Shown here piece by piece: positions 50,561 to 61,617 of a stretch of 64,000 nucleotides of DNA. The notes under the pieces were generated by a model that had not been told where the DNA came from, did not search any database, and was given only the letters and a program-made list of their open reading frames with translations. The translations under genes and the position numbers were made by a program. Each line of letters opens with the position of its first letter. Within the stretch, counting starts at the first letter, position 1. This stretch comes from Prorocentrum cordatum (lineage: Eukaryota > Sar > Dinophyceae > Prorocentrales > Prorocentraceae), in NCBI GenBank assembly GCA_963575745.1, contig CAUYUJ010015018.1, positions 62,001-126,000 on the forward strand, written 5' to 3'.

Positions 50561-52051
50561 CCTGGAGCCCTGGAGCCAAAAAGGTCCCTCTAACACCTCG
50601 GGGAGAGAGGGTTCCAGATCCAGTTGGAGGGGGTCAGGGCGAGGTGGACCCCCCTCCCCGAAAGGCGAGGTGGCGGTTATCAAGACGAGCTCGTTAGACC
50701 ATTCACGCCCTAAACGGCCGGTGGGAGTTATATGGCCTCGTCGTCTGTTGGTGGATGCCGCATGGACCGGCTGTGTTTGGAACGTTGTGGATTCAACCAT
50801 GTCAGCCAATCAAAGGCCGATGGCGGGCACGAAACAAGTTCGATGTTGCACAGCTGCGAGCGGGGAACGACGGCTACCAAGCGCGATGGAATATTGAGGA
50901 ACCCAACCGATTGCGAATTCCAATACATGCGCCGAAGGATGAGTTACATTGGACGGTTGCAGCATCGCTCAATCGCGTGACCGTGTCATGGTAAACACCT
51001 CCTTGCATATTATTCATGCGTTCACCTGAACCGTGCCAAAGTGGCGTGACTTGGTGTAGGCCTGGTGCCTGGCAGCATCGGTGATCGCAGTGCCGATACA
51101 GCACGTCTTCTCCATCACAGCAGACGGTCAAGGAAGCCAGGAGGAAAAGCAAGCACTCACATGAAGCAGAGTCGACCAGTTGGCACATCACGGAAGATTT
51201 ATAAGTCTTCGCGGGCAAGATTGGCAAATGTCGTTCACGATTGGCAGAGGATCCGAACGATGTTTGTTCTATAGTTGTTGATGCCACCCTTTTGTGTGTT
51301 TCCTTCCTCTCTATTTTGTATCCCTGTTTCTTCCCGCCGTCTCATGCCCTCCTAATTCAATGGAAGCCAAGGCGTGTATAGTCTGCTGTCTATCTGGCGG
51401 GGTGACATGACACTATGGCAAGCGTGCTTGGTGCATCAGGGTATTGTACCGCGGGGCGGAGAAAAGACCAGATTCTACCCGCGAGGTCACTGCTGTCCGT
51501 TGCGTGATTATCTGCTTATTCCCCATGCTCCTCATGCCTTGCCACCCCTTGCATCTGATCACCCCAGTATGGGTGGCATCGCTTAGTTGAATCGATTGCG
51601 GAAGCTGTTGTGCAAGTGTCGGGGAGCCTCTGCAAAAAGACCGCTCGACATTAGAGTGGCGAGGAAACATGTGCAGACGTTGGGCAGGGCTGGACCTAAA
51701 CGGTGTTTTGGCGATTTCGTGGGCTGTTCTCGTTTCGATTTCGTTTTGCGGCAAAGGCGGATTGAAGACAAAACGAGGGAAAACGAAAACAAAACGAAAA
51801 CGAAAAACACCCTTTATGTTCAGCCCTGACGTTGGGATGCGAAAGTCACACACCAAATAAGGGATGCAAAGGCAAGCGCTGCGTCCCGAAGCCCAGCGCA
51901 GACTGGGAGAACAACGACGCAAGCCGACGCCAGGCAGGCTCACGCGAAAGTACCTCTTCCAGCGGCAGAGGAGGAGACGGAAGACTGTAAATGCGTCGCC
52001 GGCGAGAGCAATGGAGGGAAGCGCAAGCGCGGAGGTGGTTTGACTCTACCA
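50561..52051. other. spacer, no supported gene
   Basis: Frames on both strands (for example 137 codons minus at 50874-51287, and 176 codons minus at 51413-51943) have ordinary composition but no recognisable domain. AACGAAAAC words cluster at 51720-51815. Confidence 0.4.
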
Positions 52052-52212
52052 AGCTTCGCCGAGCGCGTTCCACTACTCGCAAAGTGCCTACTCGCAAAAG
52101 TCCGAAAAACACATGTCCGTTTTGCGGTAATGTATCGTAGATCCTCCGCGGGGGGTCCAGGCCATTTGCGAATAGTTACTTTGCGAGTCGTGGAACGCGC
52201 TCGTCTAAAGCT
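52052..52212. repeat. 50-bp inverted repeat, MITE-like hairpin
   Basis: GAGCGCGTTCCACTACTCGC and AAAGTGCCTACTCGCAAA (52061-52098) match the reverse complement of 52165-52203 with few changes. The loop is about 60 bases. A second 9-bp hairpin (CCAGCACGC/GCGTGCTGG) follows at 52234-52261. Confidence 0.8.
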
Positions 52213-52261
52213 GGGTTCACTAAAAAAGTGTCCCAGCACGCCTGGCACTGGGCGTGCTGGA

Positions 52262-52889
52262 GAGAGGCAGGCCGGAGGGCCAAACATGTCAAGGCTGGTG
52301 CATCCTGTAGGCAGATGCAGCTTATATCACCGAAGCTGAACATACATTTGCAGATGCATGTGCATATTATGCACATGCATAATTATGCATATGTAGTTAT
52401 GTACGCACGCAGTGATGTAATAACGCGCACGCGCACATCATTGAGCTGACAGTCGAAGTTCAAATTTACAGCAGCACTCCGACGAGAATCAGGACCTCTT
52501 GCTGACGTAAGAACGGAGAGCTTCCTGACCCGTCATGGCCCGCTCGACAGTGAAACGCCAAGCGCACCAGAGGTAGAACATGTGTGTATACGCACCACAT
52601 GGCACTGACTCTTCCCGCCATGCACGTCGTGCCTTCAAGTATCGAACACCGGCGGAATGAGAAAGAAAGAGGGAGAGAGAGACACAGCGAGAGAGAGAGA
52701 GAGAGCGAGAAGCATAAGAAGAAGCGGATATCATTGCCCCCTTGTTCGTCATTCGCGTTCTTAGTGTTATTCGTATTAATATTATTATGAGTAGTATTAG
52801 CAGTATTAGTTCATCTATCCTTAATAATAGTGAAAGTATCACTAATACTAGTATTATTGCGATTAATATTATCACTATTCATACGCTGG
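52262..52889. other. spacer, partly AT-rich
   Basis: GA repeats at 52665-52710 and an ATTAGTATTA-rich patch at 52760-52875. No gene was seen. Confidence 0.5.
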
Positions 52890-54080
52890 CGCCCTTGTGG
52901 GGCCACGGCCTAGTTACCACCCCCGAATCGCGTGCTCTGAATTCCTGCGGGGCCGTGGGCCGCGCACAAATACACAATTCGCGTTCCCGACGCAATAATC
53001 TCCTGCTAATTACGCTGCGTTCGCGCCCGAGGCCACGATCCTTCGCAAATTGCACCAAATCCGCGACCCCGAAGCCACGATCCCTCGTCAAATACGCCGT
53101 ATCCGCGCCCCCCCGAGGCCACGATCTCTTGCAAGTTACGCTACATTTGCGCTCTGGGGCCACGATCCCGCGTAAATCACGCAACACTTGCACCCCCGAG
53201 GCCACGATCCTTTCTGTAAATTACGCCAAGTTCGCGCTCCCGAGGCCGATCGCTAGTAAGTCTCACCAAGTTTGCGCCCCCTAGGCCACGACCCTTTGCA
53301 ACTTACGCCGCATTCGCCCCCCCGAGGTCACGACCCCCCGTACATTACGCGACGTTCGCGCCCCCGAGGCCACGATCCCGAGCACATTGCGCCACATTCG
53401 CGCCCCCGAAGCCACGATCCTTCGTCGAATATAAACAATATTCGCGCCCCCGGGGCAACGATCTCCCACAAATTATACTACATTCGCGCTTCTGGGGCCA
53501 CGATGCCAAGTAAATGACCTCACAGTTGCGCCCCCGAGGCCACGTTCCCCCGTAAGTCAACGCCACGTTCGCGCCCCCGAAGCCATAATCCACATTAAAG
53601 TATACAAGGTTCGCGCCCCCGAGGCCAACCCTTGCACAATACGCAAGGGCTGCGTCCCCGCTGCAACAAACTCTCGTATGTTACACCAAAGTCGCGTCCC
53701 CGAGGCCATTTACTCTCGCAAAGTATATAAGTAGTGCCCCCCCGAGGCAACAAACCATCTATTGCGGCCCCGAGGCAACAAACCCGCGTAAACTACAACA
53801 TAGTTGCCTCGCCGAAGCCAGAATCCGATTTGCAAAGTATGCAAAAGTCGCACTCCCGAGGCCGCACACCCTCGCATATTCATTGCTCAAGATCCTCGTC
53901 CCCGAAGCTAGAATCTTTCGCACATTACACAATATTCGCATCCCCGAGGCCACAAACCCTCGGAAGTTGCTCAATGTTTGCGTTCCCAAGGCAACAATCC
54001 CTTGCGCAAAATTCGTTGCTCGAGTCCAGGAGGCCGTAAACCCTCGCAGATTACACCATGTTCGTATTGCCGAGGCCAAG
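52890..54080 (+). repeat. 42-44-bp minisatellite array
   Basis: Units of the form GCGCCCCCGAGGCCACGATC followed by about 22 variable bases (often CGCAAATTACGCC). CGAGGCCACG-type starts fall at 53029, 53071, 53115, 53156 and 53198, giving steps of 41-44 bp. About 27 units span the block, with more divergence to the right. Confidence 0.9.
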
Positions 54081-55720
54081 AGTGATCCAAGGCGCCCGAA
54101 GATGGTTCCAAGAGGGCCTCAAGAGGCCCCAAGAGCGCTCCAAGGGACCTCCCGAGAGAGCCCCAAGCGGCCAACATCGTCGATTTCACATAGGTTTTCG
54201 AAGCGTTTGGGAGTTCTCGCATTCTCGGCTTTCCGACGCTCCAAGATGGATCAAGAAGTTCCCAAGACCGCCCCAAGAGAGCCCAAGACGCCTCCAAGAG
54301 GGCCCCAAGACGGCCCGAGAGGGCTTCAAGATGGCCCAAGACGCGCTCCGAGAAGCCCAGAGAAGCTTTCAGGATGCCCCGAGAGGCGCCCAAGCCGCGC
54401 CAAAGAGGCCTCCAAGAGGCCCAAAAGATACCCCACGAGGCCCCAAAAGGCCCCCAAGAGGCGCCGAAACCGCTTCCAGGAGGCCCCTCAGAGGCTCCCC
54501 ACGACACCCCAACACAGATGCACGATGCCTCAGACCCACAACCCAGACACAGTGGCGGGATGGGCCGAAGACCATTAGGCTCCGCCGCCCCCCGTCGATT
54601 CATCGCAGGGGTGCATGGCGTGCCGAATCCTATCGGTTTTGGTTTTGCTTTTTCCAAAAGAGCTCCCCCTGGGGCTTCGGCCCGTCCCGCCGGCCACCCG
54701 GAAAATCCATCTGCCAATGCCAGAAACAGCCGTTTCGCTCGGGAAATCCTAAAAAAATCCCGAAGATGGCCCAAGATGGCCTCCAAGTCCGCCCAAGATG
54801 GTCCAAGACGGCCTCCAAGACGGCCCAAGAGAGTCCAAGATGGCCCAAGACGGCCCAAGAAGCCCCCCAGAGGCCTCCAAGACGGCCCAAGAGGCCTCCA
54901 AGAGGTCCTCCAGGAGGCCCCGAAGAGGCCAAAATTATTGATTGTCCGAATGTTGTTGAAGGATTTTGGAATTTGCTTCTTCTCGGCAGTCCGACGGCTC
55001 AAGACGGCCCAAGAGGCCCCCAAGATCGCCCAAGAGGCCTCCAAGAGGGCCCTATGACGCCCAAGTGGCCTCCAAGACGGCCCCAAGACGGCCCAAGACG
55101 CTTCCAACACGCCCAAGATGGCCTCCAAAACGCCCAAGATGGCCTCCAAGACGGCCCCGCAGCGCCCCAAGAGGGCCCCCAGTCGGCCCAGAAAGGCCCC
55201 CAAAACGGCTCCCGACGGCGTCAGACGTGCCAGGAACCCACCAAGATGGCCGAAGTTGGCTCGAAGCTGGCCCAAGACGGCCCAAGAGGTCCCCAAGAGG
55301 GCCTCCAGGAAGGCCAGAAGAGGCCAAAAACCTTGATTTGCCTAAGGTTGTCGATGGATGTTGACATTTCCTTCTTTTCTGCCTTCCGACTGCCCGAGAC
55401 GGCCCAAGAGCCCCCAAAGATCGCCGAAAGATCACCCAAGAGGCTTCTAAGATGGCCCCAGAACGGCCCAAGAGGGCCCCAAGACGGCCCCAAGAGGCCC
55501 CCAAGACGGCACAGGAGGCTTTTAAGACACCCAAGATGGCCTCCAAGACGGCCCTCTAGCATTCCAAGAGGGCCCCAAGTCGACCCATAGAGGCCCCCCA
55601 AACGGTTTCCGACGGCGTCAGACGGACCAGGAGCCCACCAAGACGGCCGAACATGGCCCTAAGATGGCCCAAGACGGCCCAAGAGGCTTCCAACAGGGCT
55701 TCCAGGAAGGCTCGAAATTG
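54081..55720 (+). repeat. GGCC-rich repeat family D, main block
   Basis: Units of 9-12 bases such as CCAAGACGGCC and CCAAGAGGCCTC fill the block. An AT-richer spacer recurs at about 54172, 54930, 55327 and 55715, the last three about 390 bp apart, with TTGATT, GAAGGATTTTGG and CTTCCGAC.GC.CGAGACGG blocks. Stops are so rare that a 510-codon frame (54058-55590) and a 441-codon reverse frame both stay open. In the forward sense the spacer gives FFSAFRLPETAQEPPKIA-like peptides. I treat these as products of the repeat. Confidence 0.9.
54558..54730 (+). repeat. cassette family E, partial copy
   Basis: GGTTTTGGTTTTG, TTCCAAAAGAGC, CCCCTGGGGCTTCGGCCCG and GCCGGCCACCCGGA match the right part of the cassettes at 57561 and 59291. 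The hairpin part is absent here. Confidence 0.8.
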
Positions 55721-55840
55721 GTTTTTAAAAGGATTGTGGCATTTGCTTTTTTCCCCAACCATCCTGTGGTGTTGGGTCTTCTTTTTGAAGAGACGGTCCC
55801 CTCCCTTCATCCCTCCCTTCCTCCCTCATCCTTCCATGCG
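55721..55840. other. junction between family D and the satellite
   Basis: Truncated spacer, then CCCTCCCTTC/CATCCCTCC pyrimidine-rich sequence. Confidence 0.6.
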
Positions 55841-57303
55841 CTTCACCCACCCAGCACAGCGCTTCGTGCCCCCATCGGGGGGTCCCACACCCAATTTGGC
55901 ATGTTCGCCCACCCAGTACAGCGCTTCGTGGCCCCATAGGTAGCTCCACCGAAGCCCCTAGTGGGACCGCCCGCATGCGCCCCCAACGCCCAACTTGGCA
56001 TTTTCACCCACCCAGCACAGCGCTCCGTGGCCCCATAGGGAGCTCCACCGAGGCCCCAACTGGGACAGCCCGCATGCGTCCCCCACGCCCAACTTGCCAT
56101 CTTCACCCTCCCAGTACAGCGCTTCGTGGCCCCATAGGGAGCTCCACCGAAGCCCCCAGTGGTACCGCCCACACGCGCCCCCCACATCCAAGTTGGCATT
56201 TCCACCCGCCCACTACAGCGCTTCGTGGCTCAAAAGGGAGCCACACCGAAGCCCCCAGTGGGACCGCCCGCATGCGTCCCCCACACCTAACTTGGCATTG
56301 TCACCCACCCAGCACAGCGCTGTGTGGCCTCAATGGGAGCTCCACCGAGGCCCCCAGTGGGACCGCCCGCACGCGTCACCCACACCCAATTTGGCATCTT
56401 CACCAACCCAGTACAGCGCTTCGTGACCCCATAGGGAGCTCCACCGAAGCCCCCAGTGGGACCGCCCGCATGCGCCCCCCACGCCCAATTTGGCATTTTC
56501 ACCCACCGAGTACAGCGCTCCGTGGCCCACCGAAGGTCCCAGTGGTACCGCCCACATGCGTCCCCCACATCGAATTTGGCATTTTCACCCACCCAGTACA
56601 GCGCTTCGTGGCCCACTAGGGAGCCCCACCGAAGCCCCCCGTGGGACCGTCCGCTTGCGCCCCCCCACACCCCACCGAACCCTTAGTGGGACCGCCCGCA
56701 TGCGTCCCCCACACCCGATTTGGCATTGTCACCCACCCAGCACAGCGCTTCGTGACCCCATAGTGAGCCTCACCGAAGCCCCCAATGGGACCGCCCGCAT
56801 GCGTCCACCATGCCCATTTTAGCATTTTCACCCACCCAGTGAAGCGTTTCGTGGCCCCATAGGGAGCTCCACCGAAGCTCCCCGTGGGACCGCCCGCATG
56901 CGTCCCCCACAGGGAGTTCCACCGAAGTTTCCACTGGGACCGCCCGCATGCGTCCCCCGCACCCACGTTGGCATTTTCACCGACCCAGTACAGCGTTTCG
57001 TGGCCCCATAAAAGCCCCACCGAAGCCCCCAGTGGGGCCGCCCGCATGCGTCCCCCACACCTACTTTGGGATTTTCACCCACTCTTTACAACGCTTCGCG
57101 GCCCCATGGGGTGCTCCACCGAAGCCCCCAATGGGACCGCCCGCATGCGTCCCACACGCCGAATTTGGTATCTTCACACACCCAGTGAAGCGCTTCGTGG
57201 CCCCATTAGGAGCTTCACCGACGGCCCCAGAGCTACCGCCCGCATGCGTCCCCCCCCGCCCAGCGCAGCGCTTCGTGGCCCCATAGGAAACTTCACCGAA
57301 GAA
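55841..57303 (+). repeat. 99-bp satellite array
   Basis: About 15 monomers. Anchor CCCAGYACAG falls at 56011, 56110, 56209, 56308, 56407 and 56506, an exact 99-bp step. Each monomer carries GCGCTTCGTGGCCCCATAGG, CCACCGAAGCCCCCAGTGGG and CCGCCCGCATGCGTCCCC. Some monomers on the right are truncated. Confidence 0.95.
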
Positions 57304-58279
57304 AATATTCACAATTGCGGTACCCACAACTTCATATGGTTGGTTCTTTCGCCTGGATAATTTCTACTTTCCGACGCCCCGAGACGGCCCAAGTGCCCCC
57401 AAAGATCGCCCAAGAGGCCCAAGACACGGCACAAGAGGCCCCCAAGACCGCCCCAAGAGGCTTCCAAGACGGTCCAAGAGCCCTCCAAGACGTCCTCCAA
57501 GAAAGCCCGAAAGTGCCAAAATGGCTTCCAGACGGCCAAGATGACCTTCAAGATGCCCACGTGTTCCCCGAAGGCTTTCCAAACCGATTCGGGGAACACA
57601 TGGTCCGATAGTTCGGCAGGTCTGGCCTCAACCTTCGGCCACACAGGCGCTTCCAAAAAGGCAGGGGGCGGCGGTGATTCGCCGTAGGGGTCTTCGATCC
57701 ACCGCCCCTTGTGCTTGCCACAGGGGTGCCCGGCGCGCTAGACCCTTTCGGTTTTGGTTTTGGTTCTCTTCCAAAAGAACTGTCCCCTGGGGCTTCGGCC
57801 CGTCCCGCCGGCCACCCGGAAGAGCGCACAATCGAGCGCAAACGTGCACAACATCCTCAAAAAGCTCTCCAAGACGGCTCAAGATGGCCTCCAAGACGGC
57901 CAAGATGACCTCCAAGCTCGGCCATTATGGTCCAAGATGGCCTCCAAGATGGCTCAAGAGAGTCCAAGATGCCTCCAAGTTCGTCCACAACATTGCTTCA
58001 AGATGGCCGAAGAAGCCGCCAAAGCGCCTCGAGAGAGCCCCAAGAGGCCCCACAAGAGAGCCCCAAGAGACCAAAATCATTGATTTCCCTTAGGTGTTTG
58101 AAGGATTTTGGCATTTGCTTCTTTTCTGCCTTCCGACTGCCCGAGACGGCCCAAGAGCCCCCAAAGATCACCCCAAAGATCACCCAAGAGGTCTCCAAGA
58201 TGGCCCCAGAACGGCCCAAGAGGCCCCCAAGACCGCCCCAGGAGGGCGACAAGACGGCCCAAGATGTTCCCAAGACGGC
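56553..58279 (+). repeat. 1.72-kb segmental duplication, copy 1
   Basis: Runs from inside a satellite monomer, through the rest of the array, a family D stretch, the hairpin cassette and more family D, to CAAGACGGCC. Copy 2 follows directly, offset 1727-1730 bp (CACATGCG at 56553 and 58280; TTCATATGG at 57331 and 59061). Confidence 0.95.
57561..57835 (+). repeat. hairpin cassette family E, copy in duplication 1
   Basis: Opens with a perfect 12-bp stem (57561-57572 with 57588-57599, GTGTTCCCCGAA), then GGCCACACAGGCGCTTCC, AGGGGGCGGCGGTGATTCGC and CTTCGGCCCGTCCCGCCGG. Confidence 0.85.
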
Positions 58280-59999
58280 CACATGCGCCCCCCTCATCGA
58301 ATTTGGCATTTTCACCCACCCAGTATATCGCTTCGTGGCCCAATAGGGAGCCCCACCGAAGCCCCCCGTGGGACCGTCCGCTTGCGTCCCCCACACCGCC
58401 CCACCGAACCCCTAGTGGGACCGCCCGCATGCGTCCCCCACACCCGATTTGGCATTGTCACCCACCCAGCACAGCGCTCCGTGACCCCATAGTGAGCTCC
58501 ACCGAAGCCCCCAATGGGACCGCCCGCATGCGTCCACCATGCCCACTTTGGCATTTTCACCCACCCAGTGAAGCGTTTCGTGGCCCCATAGGGAGCTTCA
58601 CCGAAGCTCCCCGTGGGACCGCCCGCATGCGTCCCCCACAGGGAGCTCTACCGAAGTTTCCACTGGGACCGCCCGCATGCGTCCCCCGCACCCACGTTGG
58701 CATTTTCACCGACCCAGTACAGCGTTTCGTGGCCCCATGAAAGCCCCACCGAAGCCCCCAGTGGGGCCGCCCGCATGCGTCCCCCACACCTAATTTGGCA
58801 TTTTCACCCACTCTTTACAACGCTTCGCGGCCCCATGGGGTGCTCCACCGAAGCCCCCAATGGGACCGCCCGCATGCGTCCCACACGCCTAATTTGGTAT
58901 TTTCACACACCCAGTGAAGCGCTTCGTGGCCTCATAAGGAGCTTCACCGACGGCCCCAGTGCTACCGCCCGCATGCGTCCCCCCCCCGCCCAGCGCAGCG
59001 CTTCGTGGCCCCATAGGAAACTTCACCGAAGAAAATATTCACAATTGCGGTACCCACAACTTCATATGGTTGGTTCCTTCGCCAGGATAATTTCTACTTT
59101 CCGACGCCCCGAGACGGCCCAAGTGCCCCCAAAGATCGCCCAAGAGGCCCAAGACACGGCACAAGAGGCCCCCAAGACCGCCCCAAGAGACCTCCAAGAC
59201 GGTCCAAGAGCCCTCCAAGACGTCCTCCAAGAAAGCCCGAAAGGGCCAAAATGGCCTCCAGACGGCCAAGATGACCTTCAAGATGCCCACGTGTTCCCCG
59301 AAGGCTTTCCAAACCGATTCGGGGAACACATGGTCCGATAGTTCGGCAGGTCTGGCCTCAACGTTCGGCCACACAGGCGCTTCAAAAAGGCAGGGGGCGG
59401 CGGTGATTCGCCGTAGGGGTCTTCGATCCACCGCCCCTTGTGCTTGCCACAGGGGTGCCCGGCGCGCTAGACCCTTTCGGTTTTGGTTTTGGTTCTCTTC
59501 CAAAAGAACTGTCCCCTGGGGCTTCGGCCCGTCCCGCCGGCCACCCGGAAGAGCGCACAATCGAGCGCAAAGCTGCACAACATCCTCAAAAAGCTCTCCA
59601 AGACGGCTCAAGATGGCCTCCAAGACGGCCAAGATGACCTCCAAGCTCGGCCATTATGGTCCAAGATGGCCTCCAAGATGGCTCAAGAGAGTCCAAGATG
59701 CCTCCAAGTTCGTCCACGACATTGCGATGTCCCAAGAAGCCGCCAAAGCGCCTCGAGAGAGCCCCAAGAGGCCCCACGAGCCCCAAGAGACCAAAATCAT
59801 TGATTTCCCTTAGGTTTTTGAAGGATTTTGGCATTTGCTTCTTTTCTGCCTTCCGACTGCCCGAGACGGCCCAAGAGCCCCCAAAGATCACCCCAAAGAT
59901 CACCCAAGAGGTCTCCAAGATGGCCCCAGAACGGCCCAAGAGGCCCCCAAGACCGCCCCAGGAGGGCGACAAGACGGCCCAAGATGTTTCCAAGACGGC
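58280..59999 (+). repeat. 1.72-kb segmental duplication, copy 2
   Basis: Matches copy 1 throughout with roughly 97 percent identity by eye; clear differences are small substitutions, a short block change near 59720 and a few indels. It includes eight or so satellite monomers (58290-59035). After its end at 59999 family D continues, while copy 1 at the same point jumps to the start of copy 2. Confidence 0.95.
59291..59565 (+). repeat. hairpin cassette family E, copy in duplication 2
   Basis: Same as the 57561 copy with a few changes; stem 59291-59302 with 59318-59329. Confidence 0.85.
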
Positions 60000-60598
60000 C
60001 CAAATGGCCTCCAAGACGGCCCTGGAGCACCACAAGAGGGCCCCCAGTCGGCCCAGAGAGGCCCCCACGACAGCTTCCGACGGCCTCTGACGGGCCAGGA
60101 GCCCACCAAGATGGCCCAAGATAGCTCTGGGACGGTCCAAGACGGCCCAAAAGACCCCAAGAGGCTTTCAAGACGGCCCAAGAGGCCTCCAAGCCTCCAG
60201 GAAGGCCCGAAGAGGGCAAAATCATCGAGTCGCCTTAGGGTTTGGAAGGATTTGGGCTTTTGCTTCGTTTCGGCCTTCCGACGGCCCGAGAGGCCCCCAG
60301 GACGGCCCCAGAAGGGCCCAAGAGGCCCCCAAGATGGCCCCAAGAGGGCCCCCACACGGCCCAAGAGGCCTCCAAGAGCCCAAGATGGCCTCCAAGACGG
60401 CCCTGGAGCACCCCAACAGGGTTCCCAATCGGCCCAGAGAGGCCCCAACGACAGCTTCCGGCGGCGCCAGACGGGCCAGAAATGTCATTAGATTGCCAAA
60501 GAGGCCCCCGAGAAGCCCCCCAAAGGCCCCCAAGAGGCTCCCAGGAAGCTCCCAGGAGGCCCTAAGAGTGCCCCCAGAGGCTCCCAAGATGCCCCGAC
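60000..60598 (+). repeat. GGCC-rich repeat family D, right block
   Basis: CCAAGACGGCCC and GGCCCCCAAGATGG units, with the AT-richer spacer again at about 60212-60290. Confidence 0.88.
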
Positions 60599-60760
60599 CT
60601 CCTCCTCCTCCTCCTCCTCCTCCTCCTCCTCCTCCTCCTCCTCCTCCTCCTCCTCTCCTCCTCCTCCTCCTCCTCCGCCTCCTCCTCCTCCTTATCTTCT
60701 CCTCCTCCTTCTGCTCCTCCTCTTCCTTATCCTCCTCCTGATCTTCCCCGCCATCCTCCC
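60599..60760. repeat. TCC microsatellite
   Basis: TCC triplets, becoming TTC/TGC-rich after 60680. Confidence 0.93.
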
Positions 60761-60764
60761 CCAA

Positions 60765-61019
60765 GTGTTCCACGAAAGGTTTCCACAACGATTGGGGGAA
60801 CACATCATCCAATAGGTTGGCAGAGCTCTTGCCACAACGCTCGGACACAAGGGCGCTTTCAAACCTCTTGCTCCCCCACGCTTTTCCCGAAGGCTCTCCG
60901 AACCGACTCGGGGAACAACTGGCCCGATAGCTTGGCCAAGCTCTAGCGCAGCTGTCGGCCACACAGGCGCGTCCACAAGGGCAGGGGGCGGCGGTGATTC
61001 GCCGTTGGCGTCTTCGATA
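60765..61019 (+). repeat. hairpin cassette family E, two diverged copies
   Basis: The first copy begins GTGTTCCACGAA at 60765 with partner TTGGGGGAACAC at 60792 (two stem mismatches). The second begins near 60881 (CTTTTCCCGAA with ACTCGGGGAAC) and continues with CCACACAGGCGCGTCC and AGGGGGCGGCGGTGATTCGC. Confidence 0.75.
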
Positions 61020-61113
61020 ACGCCAACGTCTCAAGATGCGCTGATGATTGCTAGCCCCCGCATGATATTCCTAGATGCGCCAAGACAGCGCCGAGACGCA
61101 CCGACGCTATTCT
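61020..61113. other. spacer
   Basis: Short unrecognised sequence with GCGCCRAGACR words. Confidence 0.5.
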
Positions 61114-61173
61114 GATATATCCCATTATGATTGAGAGGGGGCCGGCGGCAGGGGGCGAAACCCTTACGGATAG
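61114..61173 (-). repeat. dispersed repeat family C, copy 3
   Basis: The reverse complement reads TATCCGTAAGGGTTTCGCC, GCCGCCGGCCCCCT and ATAATGGGATA, matching 28242-28300 across about 60 bp. Confidence 0.8.
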
Positions 61174-61177
61174 TATT

Positions 61178-61259
61178 CCCAATCTTAGTATTAGTAGTAA
61201 TAGTAGTAACAGTATTAGTAGTACTAGTAGTAGTGGTTATAGTAGTAGTAGTAGTAGTG

Positions 61260-61309
<50 letters not shown>

Positions 61310-61360
61310 CGTCGTAGCAGCAGCAGTAGCAGTAGCAGTAGCAGTAGCAGTAGCAGTAGC

Positions 61361-61410
<50 letters not shown>

Positions 61411-61470
61411 CAGTAGTAGCAGTAGCAGTAGCAGTAGCAGTAGTAGTAGTAGTAGTAGTAGTAATAGTAA

Positions 61471-61552
<82 letters not shown>

Positions 61553-61584
61553 CGTAGTTTAAATTTCAGTAGTAGTAGTAGTAG

Positions 61585-61617
<33 letters not shown>

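Noticed and set aside
54058-55590. 510-codon Pro/Arg/Gln-rich ORF as a real gene
   Set aside because: The opposite strand is also open for 441 codons; lack of stops follows from the GGCC-rich units. Kept only as a question under family D.
57515-57535. GCCAAAATGGCT match to the reversed spliced leader
   Set aside because: It sits in family D repeat sequence and the other duplication copy has GGCC there; likely coincidence.
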